Assembly (NCBI GenBank): GCA_016705545.1
Contig: JADIYA010000001.1
Span: forward strand, 434,001-498,000
Origin: Flavobacteriales bacterium
Lineage (GTDB): Bacteria > Bacteroidota > Bacteroidia > Flavobacteriales_F > PHOS-HE28
Length of the DNA stretch: 64,000 nt
Direction: 5' to 3'
This document shows positions 26,738-34,404 of the stretch, piece by piece. The first letter of the stretch is position 1, and every line of letters begins with the position of its first letter. Under the pieces are notes generated by a model that saw only the letters and a list, made by a program, of their open reading frames with translations, was not told the DNA's origin and did no database searches. A program made the translations under genes and the position numbers.

Positions 26738-28090
26738 TTAGGCGGTTTGGGCCAAGTTTATGAACTCATCGAGGCTGACCCGACGCTTCTTGGGCTCCAG
26801 GAGGGTGGTGAAGTGCACGGTGAGCTTCTGCTGGACGATGCTATCGCGCATCCGCTGCAGCTGCTCCCGATCGCCGAGCATGCGCGCGGCCATTTGCTGC
26901 AAGCGCTCGTCATCCGGTGCCGGCATGCCATATTGCATGAACTGGTCTGTGATATAGCGCTTGGCGAAGGCGTCCATCTCCTCGCCCTTGGCTTCCAGGC
27001 CGTACTTCTCGATCACGCGGTCCTCCACCAGCTTGCGCTTAAGGCCCTCGGCATAGCCGGGATAACCCTCTTCCACCTTTTCAGCAGTGGTGGGCTTCTC
27101 GCTGGTCTCCTTGATCCAGCGCTTGAGAAAGCCATCGGGCAGATCGATCCGGGCCTGCTCGTGCAGCGCTTTCAGCACGAGGCGGCGATAGATGCGCTCG
27201 CTGTCTCGCAGGAACATGGCCTCCATGCCCTCCTTCACCTTGGCACGGAACCCTGCTTCGTCGGCCACCGCGCCTTCGCCATAGATCCGGTCGAAGAGCT
27301 CCTGGTTCAACTCGGCGGGAAGCATGCGCTTGATCTCCGCGATCCGGAAGTTGAAGTTGCCCTCTAAATGATGCACCCGCTCGTGATCAACGCCCAGCAT
27401 GCGGGCCAGGTCGTCATGGTCGCGGCTCACCTTGTGGGGATCCACCACCACTTCATCGCCCACAGCTTTGCCGGCGAGCGCGGCTTTCGTAGCGGCATCT
27501 TCCAGGAATTCAAGGCTGATGGTGGCGCGGTGCATGATGCCGCCTTCCTTGATCGTGCCATCGGCATTCAACTCGATCATGTCGCCTAGCAGCATATCCT
27601 TCTCGCTGCTCACGTCGGCGCTCTCCAATTTGCCGAAGCGGCGTTTCATGTCATCGACCTCCTTGCTCACGAGCTCCTCATTCACATCCACCACCGGCAT
27701 CTCCACCTTCACCTTATCAAGCTCCACCTCGAAGTTGGGAGCCAGGCCCATCTCGTAGGCGAACTCGAACTCAGTAGGATTGTCCCAGTCGTTGCCTTCG
27801 TCGCCCTCATTCTTCGGAAGCGGCTGCCCCAGCACGCGCAATCCGTTGCTCTGGATGTAGTTCCTCAGATTCTCGTCGATCAAGCGCTCCACTTCATTCA
27901 CCAGCAGCGCCTTGCCCACGCGCTTCTTGATCAGGCTCATGGGCACCTGACCCGGACGGAATCCGGGCAGCACAGCCTGCTTGCGTTGCTCCTTCAGGGC
28001 TTTCTCCACGCCGGGTGCGTAATCGTCTGGGCTGAGCTTCACCTTCAGGGTCGCGGTGAGCGTACCGGTGTCTTCTTTGAGGATGTTCAT
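26738..28090 (-). CDS. tig: Trigger factor
   Basis: This is a ribosome-associated chaperone of 450 residues (E. coli form 432). The N-terminal ribosome-binding domain (1-115) includes GFRPGQVPMSLIKKRVG, close to the canonical GFR.GK.P signature. The middle part has a reduced FKBP-like domain with DMIELNADGTIKEGG. The long helical C-terminal arm runs from about 270 to 450. The start is the ATG that gives MNILKEDTGT; the frame extends upstream to 28210 but would run through the tRNA gene. It heads the tig-clpP-clpX cluster. Confidence 0.93.
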   Translation of the reverse strand: MNILKEDTGTLTATLKVKLSPDDYAPGVEKALKEQRKQAVLPGFRPGQVPMSLIKKRVGKALLVNEVERLIDENLRNYIQSNGLRVLGQPLPKNEGDEGNDWDNPTEFEFAYEMGLAPNFEVELDKVKVEMPVVDVNEELVSKEVDDMKRRFGKLESADVSSEKDMLLGDMIELNADGTIKEGGIMHRATISLEFLEDAATKAALAGKAVGDEVVVDPHKVSRDHDDLARMLGVDHERVHHLEGNFNFRIAEIKRMLPAELNQELFDRIYGEGAVADEAGFRAKVKEGMEAMFLRDSERIYRRLVLKALHEQARIDLPDGFLKRWIKETSEKPTTAEKVEEGYPGYAEGLKRKLVEDRVIEKYGLEAKGEEMDAFAKRYITDQFMQYGMPAPDDERLQQMAARMLGDREQLQRMRDSIVQQKLTVHFTTLLEPKKRRVSLDEFINLAQTA

Positions 28091-28183
28091 GGTCTGTTCA
28101 ACATGGGCGGTGGTGCCGCAGATGGTTAAGGTGGTCCCGAATCTCCGCCGTCGCCCGCTTACGCTGGGTTGTGGCGGATCCTG

Positions 28184-28265
28184 TACGGACGGGGGGACTC
28201 GAACCCCCACACCTTGCGGTACCAGATCCTAAGTCTGGCGCGTCTACCAATTCCGCCACGTCCGT
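28184..28265 (-). tRNA. tRNA-Leu (anticodon UAG)
   Basis: This is an 82-nt leucine tRNA on the minus strand. The acceptor stem ACGGACG pairs with CGTCCGT, followed by discriminator A. The D-arm contains GGTAGACGC. The anticodon stem CCAGA/TCTGG holds the loop CTTAGGA, so the anticodon is TAG (reads CUA and probably other CUN). The T-arm is GGGGGTTCGAGTCCCCC. The 3' CCA is not encoded. It lies 93 nt upstream of tig. Confidence 0.95.
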
Positions 28266-28333
28266 AAGCCTCGAAAATCGGAGCGCGAAAGTAGCCACTT
28301 GATGCTCCCGGGCTGAGCGTTCGCCCGCCCGGC

Positions 28334-28341
28334 TACATTCG
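28334..28341 (+). promoter_or_regulatory. Putative -7 promoter box TACATTCG
   Basis: TACATTCGTGGCC lies 17 nt before the flavin reductase start and fits the local consensus. The transcript would be almost leaderless. Confidence 0.45.
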
Positions 28342-28350
28342 TGGCCCCTG

Positions 28351-29253
28351 ATGAGCCACCTGCGATTCGACCCCAAGGAACTGAGCATCGGCGCGCTGCA
28401 CGGGCACCTGGTGGGCGCCATCGGCCCAAGGCCCATCGCGCTGGCCAGCACCATCGACGCGCAAGGGCGGCCTAATCTCAGTCCCTTCAGCTTCTTCAAT
28501 GTCTTTGGCGCCAATCCGCCGCTGATGATTTTCTCACCCGCACGGCGCGGCAGGGACAACACCACCAAGCACAGCTATCACAACGTGAAAGCCGTGCCCG
28601 AAGCGGTGATCAACGTGGTCACTTACGCCATGGTGCAGCAGATCAGCGTGGCCAGCGGTGAATTCCCCGAGGGCGTGAACGAATTCGAGAAAAGCGGCCT
28701 CACTGCGATCGCAAGCGAGAAAGTGCGGCCCTTCCGCGTGAAGGAGAGCCCGGTGCATTTCGAGTGCCGCGTGCAACAGGTGATCGAGACGGGCACCGGC
28801 GGAGGGGCAGGCAACCTGGTGCTCTGCGAAGTGGTGATGATCCACGTCGATGAAAAGGTTCTCGATGCCGAGGGCCGCATCGATCAGCGCCGAATCGACC
28901 TTGTGGGCCGCATGGGCGGGCACTTCTATGCGCGCGCACACGGCGATGCGCTATTCGAGCTTGCGCAGCCCAACACCAATTACGGGGTGGGAGTGGATGC
29001 GTTGCCAGCCGAGGCGCGCCTCAGCACCGTACTCACCGGCAGCGAATTGGGCCAGCTGGGCGCCGCGATCAGCGTTCCCGATGAGACGGCGGTGAACGAG
29101 TACAAGCTCACCGAGTTGAGCGATACCTTCATCGCCCTTCAAGACAAGCCGCAGGAACTCATGCTCGCGCTCCATCGCCACGCCCAAGCGTTGCTCGCCC
29201 AAAGCCGGGTCGAAGAAGCGTGGAAGACACTGCTCTCGTTCAACTCCAGATAG
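28351..29253 (+). CDS. Flavin reductase-like FMN-binding protein
   Basis: This 300-residue protein has an N-terminal flavin-reductase-like split-barrel domain (about 15-190): GAIGPRPIALASTIDAQGRPNLSPFSFFNVFGANPP binds FMN in homologues, and VNVVTYAMVQQ follows. The C-terminal 90 residues are helical and specific to this longer subgroup common in Bacteroidota. No partner oxygenase is adjacent, so the physiological substrate is unknown. Start ATG at 28351 is supported by the promoter-like box 17 nt upstream. Confidence 0.88.
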   Translation: MSHLRFDPKELSIGALHGHLVGAIGPRPIALASTIDAQGRPNLSPFSFFNVFGANPPLMIFSPARRGRDNTTKHSYHNVKAVPEAVINVVTYAMVQQISVASGEFPEGVNEFEKSGLTAIASEKVRPFRVKESPVHFECRVQQVIETGTGGGAGNLVLCEVVMIHVDEKVLDAEGRIDQRRIDLVGRMGGHFYARAHGDALFELAQPNTNYGVGVDALPAEARLSTVLTGSELGQLGAAISVPDETAVNEYKLTELSDTFIALQDKPQELMLALHRHAQALLAQSRVEEAWKTLLSFNSR

Positions 29254-29300
29254 GCGTGACGCCGCTCTGACATCACAGCAAAACCTAAATCAACCCTACC

Positions 29301-29693
29301 ATGGCACAAGTCACCATTTCCGGAACCATCAAAGTCGTGGGCCAGACCCAGCAGGTCAGCGAGAAATTCAGCAAGCGCGAGCTCGTTGTCACCGAACAGG
29401 GCGGGCAGTATCCGCAGATGATCCCCATCGAGTTCAAGCAGGACAAGACCGGCTTGCTCGAGGGCTATAAGCCCGGCGACGAGGTGACCGTGACCTGCTT
29501 TGTGAACGGCCGTGAGTGGACCGGCAAGGACGGCGTGACCAAGTACTTCCTCAGCCTCGCTGGCAACCGAATCGAGCGCAGCGGCGCAGGTGCCGGAGCT
29601 TCAGGCAGCGGGGCTGCACAAGTGGCACCAGCGCCCACCATGGCCGACATGCCGCCCATCAGCGCGGATGGCGAGGACGATCTGCCGTTCTAG
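29301..29693 (+). CDS. DUF3127 protein with an SSB-like acidic C-terminal tip
   Basis: This is a 130-residue protein. Residues 1-95 match the DUF3127 family (MAQVTISGTIKVVG, KRELVVTEQGGQYPQMIPIEF), a predicted OB-fold. Residues 96-118 form a Gly/Ala/Pro-rich flexible linker, and the last residues are GEDDLPF. That tail closely resembles the acidic tip of single-stranded DNA-binding proteins (DDIPF type), which recruits replication and repair enzymes. The inference is an SSB-like accessory nucleic-acid binder. Its 3' end overlaps the convergent glycosyltransferase gene by 35 nt. Confidence 0.85.
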   Translation: MAQVTISGTIKVVGQTQQVSEKFSKRELVVTEQGGQYPQMIPIEFKQDKTGLLEGYKPGDEVTVTCFVNGREWTGKDGVTKYFLSLAGNRIERSGAGAGASGSGAAQVAPAPTMADMPPISADGEDDLPF

Positions 29694-30822
29694 GAGGAAC
29701 CCTTCTCCCCTTCCATTTCGGTCGCACCACCAGCGAGAGCAAGGCGATCAATGGCGCGTACACGGTGAATGCCAGAAGCGCCAGAAGCGTCGGTGCTGTT
29801 CCACTTGGCTTGCTGAAAGCGCGTTTCACATCCTGAACCATGCCGATGATCGGCGCGACCCAGAGCACCCAGGCCATGAGCAGCAGGACGAGTTGGTAGA
29901 AGCCGTGCTGCCCCATCGCGCCGATGAAGCTGAAGCGCGCCGTGCATAGCGCAAGGGCCCACGGCCACAGCAAGCCGATGGCACCGAGCAAGCTGAATGC
30001 GTCGATCGCACCGCGCATCTTGCCCGCCCAGCGAATACGTTGGGCGAAGAACCCGCGCCACGAGATTTCGGCATCGACGTTCACTAACGCATCAGCATGC
30101 ATGAGCGCTCGCACCCGCTTGCCCTCCGCGCGCAATCGCCTCAGCAGGAACACATCGTCGCCGCTGGTGAAGCGATCGCCATGGTAACCGCCCACGGCCC
30201 TGAAAGCCTCACGCTTGAAAGCGAGGTTGGCTCCATATGCCAATGTCGCCGATCCACCGAGCGCAGCGCCGAGCGTAATGCCGAGCAACGCAGCCTGCTC
30301 TTCGCGCTGGAGCGCCCCAAGCCATCCCTCGCCTATGGTCCAGACCGGCAGGATGAGCAGATCCGCATCACTGCTGCTCAAGACCCTCACGATCGTGTTC
30401 ATGCGCTCAGGCCCGAAACGCGCATCAGCATCGGTGAGCACGATGAACTCATGCTCCGCAGCGTCAATTCCCGTGGTGATCGCTGCCTTCTTACCAGAGC
30501 CGTGGCTGCAAAGCACCCGCAACTGAGGCCATGCGTACCGCATCCCTTCAGCGATGAGGGCGGTGCGGTCCGTACTGCCATCATCAACCACGATCACCTG
30601 CATCTGCTCCTTCGGGAAGGATTGCCGGTGCAAGTCCTGGAGCACCTGGACGATGCAGGCTTCTTCATTCCGCGCGGGCACGATCACCGTGACCGACGGC
30701 AGCGATCCCTCCCCTTCCAGTGAGGGATTGGGGCGCTCGTTGATCGCATTGCGCCACCGCCCGATGATGAGTGCCTGCAGCAGTGCGACGGCGAAGAGCG
30801 CGGATGCTAGCAGCAGACCCAT
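29659..30822 (-). CDS. Family 2 glycosyltransferase, membrane-bound
   Basis: This is a 387-residue protein. An N-terminal membrane anchor (1-20) is followed by a GT-A domain with VIVPARNE, VVDDGSTD, the metal-binding DADARF, GDDVFLL and the QRIRW motif typical of processive GT2 enzymes. Two or three C-terminal membrane helices follow. The start at 30822 is 2 nt after the stop of the flippase-like gene, giving an operon. The C-terminus overlaps the end of the DUF3127 gene. A G-run near 29710 makes the last residues sensitive to a one-base error: one extra G would end the protein at WKGEKGSS. The product is probably a surface glycan or glycolipid. Confidence 0.88.
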   Translation of the reverse strand: MGLLLASALFAVALLQALIIGRWRNAINERPNPSLEGEGSLPSVTVIVPARNEEACIVQVLQDLHRQSFPKEQMQVIVVDDGSTDRTALIAEGMRYAWPQLRVLCSHGSGKKAAITTGIDAAEHEFIVLTDADARFGPERMNTIVRVLSSSDADLLILPVWTIGEGWLGALQREEQAALLGITLGAALGGSATLAYGANLAFKREAFRAVGGYHGDRFTSGDDVFLLRRLRAEGKRVRALMHADALVNVDAEISWRGFFAQRIRWAGKMRGAIDAFSLLGAIGLLWPWALALCTARFSFIGAMGQHGFYQLVLLLMAWVLWVAPIIGMVQDVKRAFSKPSGTAPTLLALLAFTVYAPLIALLSLVVRPKWKGRRVPPRTADRPRHPR

Positions 30823-30824
30823 GC

Positions 30825-31787
30825 TCAATCGCGCGCACTGCGGATGCGGGCCGCAAGCAGGATGATGCCGCCAGCGAGCGCAGGCAGCCCCAGGTTGATG
30901 AGCCACAAGGCCGTGCTGGCCAGGAAGACCGCATGGTCCTGTGAAGAATCAGGTGAGATGAGGGCGACTGCCACGGACCCGCGAACGCCGAGTTCCGTGA
31001 GCATCACCGTGGGGATGAGCGTGGCCACCAGGAATGTCGCCGGGATGGATGCGATCGCGTCGGTCCAACTGAGCCCACGGGCGAACACCGCGAGCAGCAA
31101 GGCGAACTGCACCGTGAACACAGCATACCGCAGCGCGCTGATCACGAGCACGCGCGTTAGCATTCCGGTGCTGAACCTCTCCAAAACGGCCGCATGCCTT
31201 TCCCAGCGCTTGATCACGGGCAGACGCGCCACAGTGGCGCGCAGCAGGTCGGGATTGAAGTAGAGGAGCACGGTGGCCCCAGCCACCAGCGCACATAGGC
31301 CTATCAACGCGGCCACGTCATTCGATACGCGGTCCGGATCCGCGAGCAGCACCATGGCGATCAAGCCCAATAGACCCAGCACCACGGTGACCACGAACTG
31401 CGCGATGCTCCCGACCGCAGTGGCGAAACTCGCTGCAATCCGATGCTCGGGCTCGAGGAAGAGCACGCGGCCAACGAATTCGCCAACCCGGTTCGGCGTG
31501 ATCAGTCCGATGGGGGTGCCCGCGATCGTGGCGATGAATGCCCGCCACTTGGAAATCGGCTCAAGGTCGCGCACGAGCAAGCGCCACTTGCGCGATTCCA
31601 GGCCCCAATTCACGAACATGAGACCCAGCACCACAGCAATCAAGGTCCGGAATTCCCGGCCGGCAGAAACAGCACCAAGGGCCTCCATGCTGATCGGTGC
31701 ATCGTTGCTCGATAAGCGCACGAACAGGAAGGCGCATGCCAGCAAGAACACGCCCCAACGGAGCAACAGGAGGGTGCGACGGCTCAC
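30825..31787 (-). CDS. Flippase-like membrane protein (lysylphosphatidylglycerol synthase TM / UPF0104 type)
   Basis: This protein of about 320 residues has 8-9 predicted membrane helices. Family features include WGLESRKWRLLVRDLEP in the first loop, TPIGLITPNRVGEFVGRVLFL (glycine/proline-rich re-entrant motif) and ELGVRGSVAVALI. The GTG at 31787 gives the natural start SRRTLLLLRWG; a longer frame to 31841 would overlap the divergent ruvC start. It is coupled to the GT2 gene, so together they may make and flip or modify a lipid-linked sugar (inference). Confidence 0.8.
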   Translation of the reverse strand: MSRRTLLLLRWGVFLLACAFLFVRLSSNDAPISMEALGAVSAGREFRTLIAVVLGLMFVNWGLESRKWRLLVRDLEPISKWRAFIATIAGTPIGLITPNRVGEFVGRVLFLEPEHRIAASFATAVGSIAQFVVTVVLGLLGLIAMVLLADPDRVSNDVAALIGLCALVAGATVLLYFNPDLLRATVARLPVIKRWERHAAVLERFSTGMLTRVLVISALRYAVFTVQFALLLAVFARGLSWTDAIASIPATFLVATLIPTVMLTELGVRGSVAVALISPDSSQDHAVFLASTALWLINLGLPALAGGIILLAARIRSARD

Positions 31788-31789
31788 GG

Positions 31790-31797
31790 TACCTTCG
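31790..31797 (+). promoter_or_regulatory. Putative -7 promoter box TACCTTCG upstream of ruvC
   Basis: TACCTTCGGCGC, identical over ten bases to the box before the PIG-L gene, lies 43 nt before the ruvC GTG start. A possible minus-strand box TACTTTTC at 31827-31820 could serve the divergent flippase gene. Confidence 0.35.
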
Positions 31798-31832
31798 GCG
31801 CGTTGGTGGAGTAGACGGCGAAAAGTACCCCG

Positions 31833-32534
31833 GTGGCCCAAGAACGCATCATCCTCGGTATCGACCCTGGCACCACGGTGATGGGATTCGGCTTGTTGCT
31901 GGAGGAAGGCGGCAAGGCCCGCTTGCTAGATGCCGGTGCCATCCGCTTCACAACGGGCGATGATCACACGCTGAAATTGCGCGCGATCTTCAACGAGACA
32001 CTGGCCATCATCGAGCGCCATCATCCCGACGAATTAGCGATTGAGGCGCAGTTCTTCGGCAAGAACGTGCAGAGCATGCTGAAGCTGGGGCGCGCGCAAG
32101 GAGTGGCCATCGCCGCGGCGCTGCACCGCGGGATCGCCGTGGTGGAATACGCACCGAAGCGCGTGAAGCAGAGCATCACCGGCAATGGCAATGCGAGCAA
32201 GGAGCAGGTAGCCGCCATGCTCCTCAGCATTCTGGGCCTGCACGAATTGCCATCGAGCACCGATGCCACCGACGCCGTGGCCGTGGCGGTGTGCCATCAC
32301 TTCGCGAATACGCGCCCCGGACTTGGGCGGAGTGCCCGCGGCAGCAGCAAGGAGGGCTGGAGCTCCTTCGTGAAATCAATCCCGACCGCCTGCGTTAGGC
32401 CTTTCGGATGCGCTCCGCGAGCGCCGCCAGCTCCTCTTGGGAAAGCTTCAGCTTCGGTCGGGAGAAGTCCATATCGCTCATTCGGTCGAGCGGGATCAGG
32501 TGGACATGCGCATGCGGCACCTCGAGCCCGATGA
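31833..32534 (+). CDS. ruvC: Holliday junction resolvase RuvC, 3' end probably frame-shifted
   Basis: RuvC cleaves Holliday junctions bound by RuvAB. The N-terminal GIDPGTTVMGFG carries the first catalytic aspartate, AIEAQFFGKN the glutamate, and DATDAVAVAVCHH the C-terminal acidic pair. The start is GTG. As written the frame runs to 32534, adding an unlikely Arg/Pro-rich tail that overlaps the convergent HIT gene by 140 nt. One missing base near 32377 would instead give SFVKSNPDRLR and a TAG at 32396-32398, matching how Bacteroidota RuvC proteins end (W..F...NP.R). The likely true gene is 31833-32398, about 188 residues. Confidence 0.9.
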   Translation: MAQERIILGIDPGTTVMGFGLLLEEGGKARLLDAGAIRFTTGDDHTLKLRAIFNETLAIIERHHPDELAIEAQFFGKNVQSMLKLGRAQGVAIAAALHRGIAVVEYAPKRVKQSITGNGNASKEQVAAMLLSILGLHELPSSTDATDAVAVAVCHHFANTRPGLGRSARGSSKEGWSSFVKSIPTACVRPFGCAPRAPPAPLGKASASVGRSPYRSFGRAGSGGHAHAAPRAR

Positions 32535-32784
32535 CGCAAACACCGATTCGGTCGCAAGGCACAGCACGTTGGATGCGCTTAGCCAATTCCTGCGCGAAGG
32601 GCATCATGCCAGCGAGCAGGTCTGGCGGTAGATCGAAGAAGCGGTCCACTTCCAGCTTTGGCACCACCAAGGCATGCCCTTCGCGGAGCGGCGCAATGTC
32701 GAGGAAGGCCAGGTAACGATCATCCTCGCCAACCCTATGACAAGGGATCTCTCCGTTGATGATGCGCGTGAAAAGGCTGGCCAT
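32395..32784 (-). CDS. HIT family hydrolase
   Basis: This is a 129-residue histidine-triad protein of the Hint branch, a nucleotide phosphoramidase or hydrolase. The triad HAHVHLIP is at residues 91-98 (H91, H93, H95), and the N-terminal block SLFTRIINGEIPCHRVGEDD and the substrate loop LREGHALVVPK are present. It begins 1 nt after the greA stop on the same strand, so the two are co-transcribed. Its stop codon overlaps the inferred true ruvC stop on the other strand. Confidence 0.95.
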   Translation of the reverse strand: MASLFTRIINGEIPCHRVGEDDRYLAFLDIAPLREGHALVVPKLEVDRFFDLPPDLLAGMMPFAQELAKRIQRAVPCDRIGVCVIGLEVPHAHVHLIPLDRMSDMDFSRPKLKLSQEELAALAERIRKA

Positions 32785-32785
32785 C

Positions 32786-33259
32786 TCAGCGGCTGATCGC
32801 GATGATCTCGAACCGCGTGGTGCCTGCGGGCGTCACCACTTCGGCCACCTCGCCCATGGCCTTGCCCAACAAGCCCTTGCCGATCGGTGAGGTCACGCTG
32901 ATCTTCCCGGTTCGCACGTCGGCTTCGCTCTCTGCAACAATGATGAACTCGCGCTGGCTTTGATTGTCCACATGGCGCACCATCACGCGCGAATGGATGT
33001 AAACCCGGCTGGTATCCACTTGGCTGGTATCGATGATGCGCGCGTTGGCCACCACCTCCTCCAATTTCGCGATGCGCGCTTCCAGCAGCCCCTGCTCCTC
33101 CTTGGCGGCATGGTACTCGGCGTTCTCGCTCAGGTCTCCTTTGTCACGGGCATCGGCGATCTGCTGGCTGATGTGCGGGCGATCAACAGTGCGCAGCTTG
33201 TTCAGCTCATCGGTGAGCTTCTTCAGGCCCTCTTCGGTGTAGTAGGCGGTGTTGCTCAT
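32786..33259 (-). CDS. greA: Transcription elongation factor GreA
   Basis: At 157 residues this matches GreA length. The N-terminal coiled coil (8-75) carries the acidic tip DLSENAEYHAAKE (residues 42-54) that stimulates RNA cleavage by backtracked RNA polymerase. The C-terminal FKBP-like domain includes ISVTSPIGKGLLGK. The ATG at 33259 starts the family sequence MSNTAYYTEEGL; upstream in-frame sequence overlaps a terminator hairpin. It is followed by the HIT gene. Confidence 0.97.
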   Translation of the reverse strand: MSNTAYYTEEGLKKLTDELNKLRTVDRPHISQQIADARDKGDLSENAEYHAAKEEQGLLEARIAKLEEVVANARIIDTSQVDTSRVYIHSRVMVRHVDNQSQREFIIVAESEADVRTGKISVTSPIGKGLLGKAMGEVAEVVTPAGTTRFEIIAISR

Positions 33260-33283
33260 GGCCTCGTTGTCTGATGGTGCAAA

Positions 33284-33315
33284 GAACGGAAGAGGACCCC
33301 GAGAGGTCCTCTTCC
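33284..33315 (-). terminator. Terminator of the PorV-like / TonB operon
   Basis: A perfect 11-bp stem (GGAAGAGGACC with GGTCCTCTTCC) has a 6-nt loop. On the minus strand it is followed by GTTCTTTG. It lies 18 nt downstream of the PorV/PorQ-family gene stop and upstream of greA. Confidence 0.8.
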
Positions 33316-33332
33316 CTGGATTCGAACGGCGC

Positions 33333-34379
33333 TCAGATCGTGATCCGGATGCCCAGGCAATGGAACCCGCTGAAAGGGTTCGTGGTACGGTAGGCATAGT
33401 CGAGCGCCACAGCAGACTTCTTCTCTTCACCGAAGGGGAAGTCGACACTCAGGCCAGCGCTCGGCCCGGTGAACCAAGTAGCGCGCTCGTCGGCGTCATC
33501 CCTCTTCTCATAAGAGTATCCAGCACGCACATGCAGCATCTTGCGGAAGGCGTACTCAAGGCCCAACAGGCCTTGATCGTTGGTGAAGGAGTTTGACACG
33601 AAGGTGGCCGCCACCGAGAGGCGATGCACCTCGCTGATGTGCCAATCGTAGGCTGCGCCGATGTTCAGCAGCGAAGGAATCTCCTGCTTGGCGGAACGCT
33701 GCTGCAAGGTGAGCTGATCGCTGCCCGCGATCAACAGGCCCTGCACCGCCAGGCCATCGCCGGAGAAGCTCATCGCAGGACCCACGTTCTTGAGCGCGAT
33801 TCCGAAATGGACGTTATCCTGCTCGCCAGTCACGTAATGGATGCCAGCATCAAAGCAGACCCCCGTGGCGCGCACGTTGGAGATGCTCTCCGACACCACG
33901 CGCAGCAGCAGGCCGCCGTAGATGCTATTCGAGAAGCTCTTTGCATACGCCACACCGATGTTCGACATGGCCGGCCGGAACCCGCCGCGACCGCCTTCCG
34001 GAATGTCATAGGTGGTCACCTCGAGTTCGCCGAAAGACAGAATCGTGGCTTGCAGGCCGATCACGCCGCTCGCGCCGAGCTTCTGGCCGAAGCCGACCGT
34101 GTTCAGTGAGAGGCCAGCACTGGGCAAGCGCATGTTGGCGAATCCGATCTCCGTCTTGCCTACCATGGCCAGGCCGGCCACGTTGCCGAACATGGCCTCC
34201 GTACCGCGCAGGCTGGCGCTGTTGGCCATGCTCCAGCCGCTCGACCGCGCGAACGGGTTCAGCAGCAATTGCGTGGCTCCGGCCGACCCTGCCCTGTCCG
34301 GATTGCCAGCGAACGCGCTGCCTGCGGACAACACTAGTGCAGCCACCGCCGCAAACGCTTGATGATTGAATCGCTTCAT
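33333..34379 (-). CDS. PorV/PorQ-family outer-membrane beta-barrel protein
   Basis: This 348-residue protein has a signal peptide (residues 1-24, ending GSAFA). The mature start NPDRAGSAGATQLLLNPFARSSGWSMANSASLRG and the following repeated beta-strand pattern fit the PorV/PorQ (FadL-like) family; PorV shuttles T9SS cargo from the secretion pore to the surface-attachment complex. It ends in an aromatic/aliphatic barrel terminus (CLGIRITI). It is the last of three genes, 25 nt after a giant exported protein, which suggests a cargo-specific role. It is not the single housekeeping PorV by context. Confidence 0.82.
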   Translation of the reverse strand: MKRFNHQAFAAVAALVLSAGSAFAGNPDRAGSAGATQLLLNPFARSSGWSMANSASLRGTEAMFGNVAGLAMVGKTEIGFANMRLPSAGLSLNTVGFGQKLGASGVIGLQATILSFGELEVTTYDIPEGGRGGFRPAMSNIGVAYAKSFSNSIYGGLLLRVVSESISNVRATGVCFDAGIHYVTGEQDNVHFGIALKNVGPAMSFSGDGLAVQGLLIAGSDQLTLQQRSAKQEIPSLLNIGAAYDWHISEVHRLSVAATFVSNSFTNDQGLLGLEYAFRKMLHVRAGYSYEKRDDADERATWFTGPSAGLSVDFPFGEEKKSAVALDYAYRTTNPFSGFHCLGIRITI

Positions 34380-34404
34380 GTCCTCTTCTTCGTTGAGTGA
34401 TTCG

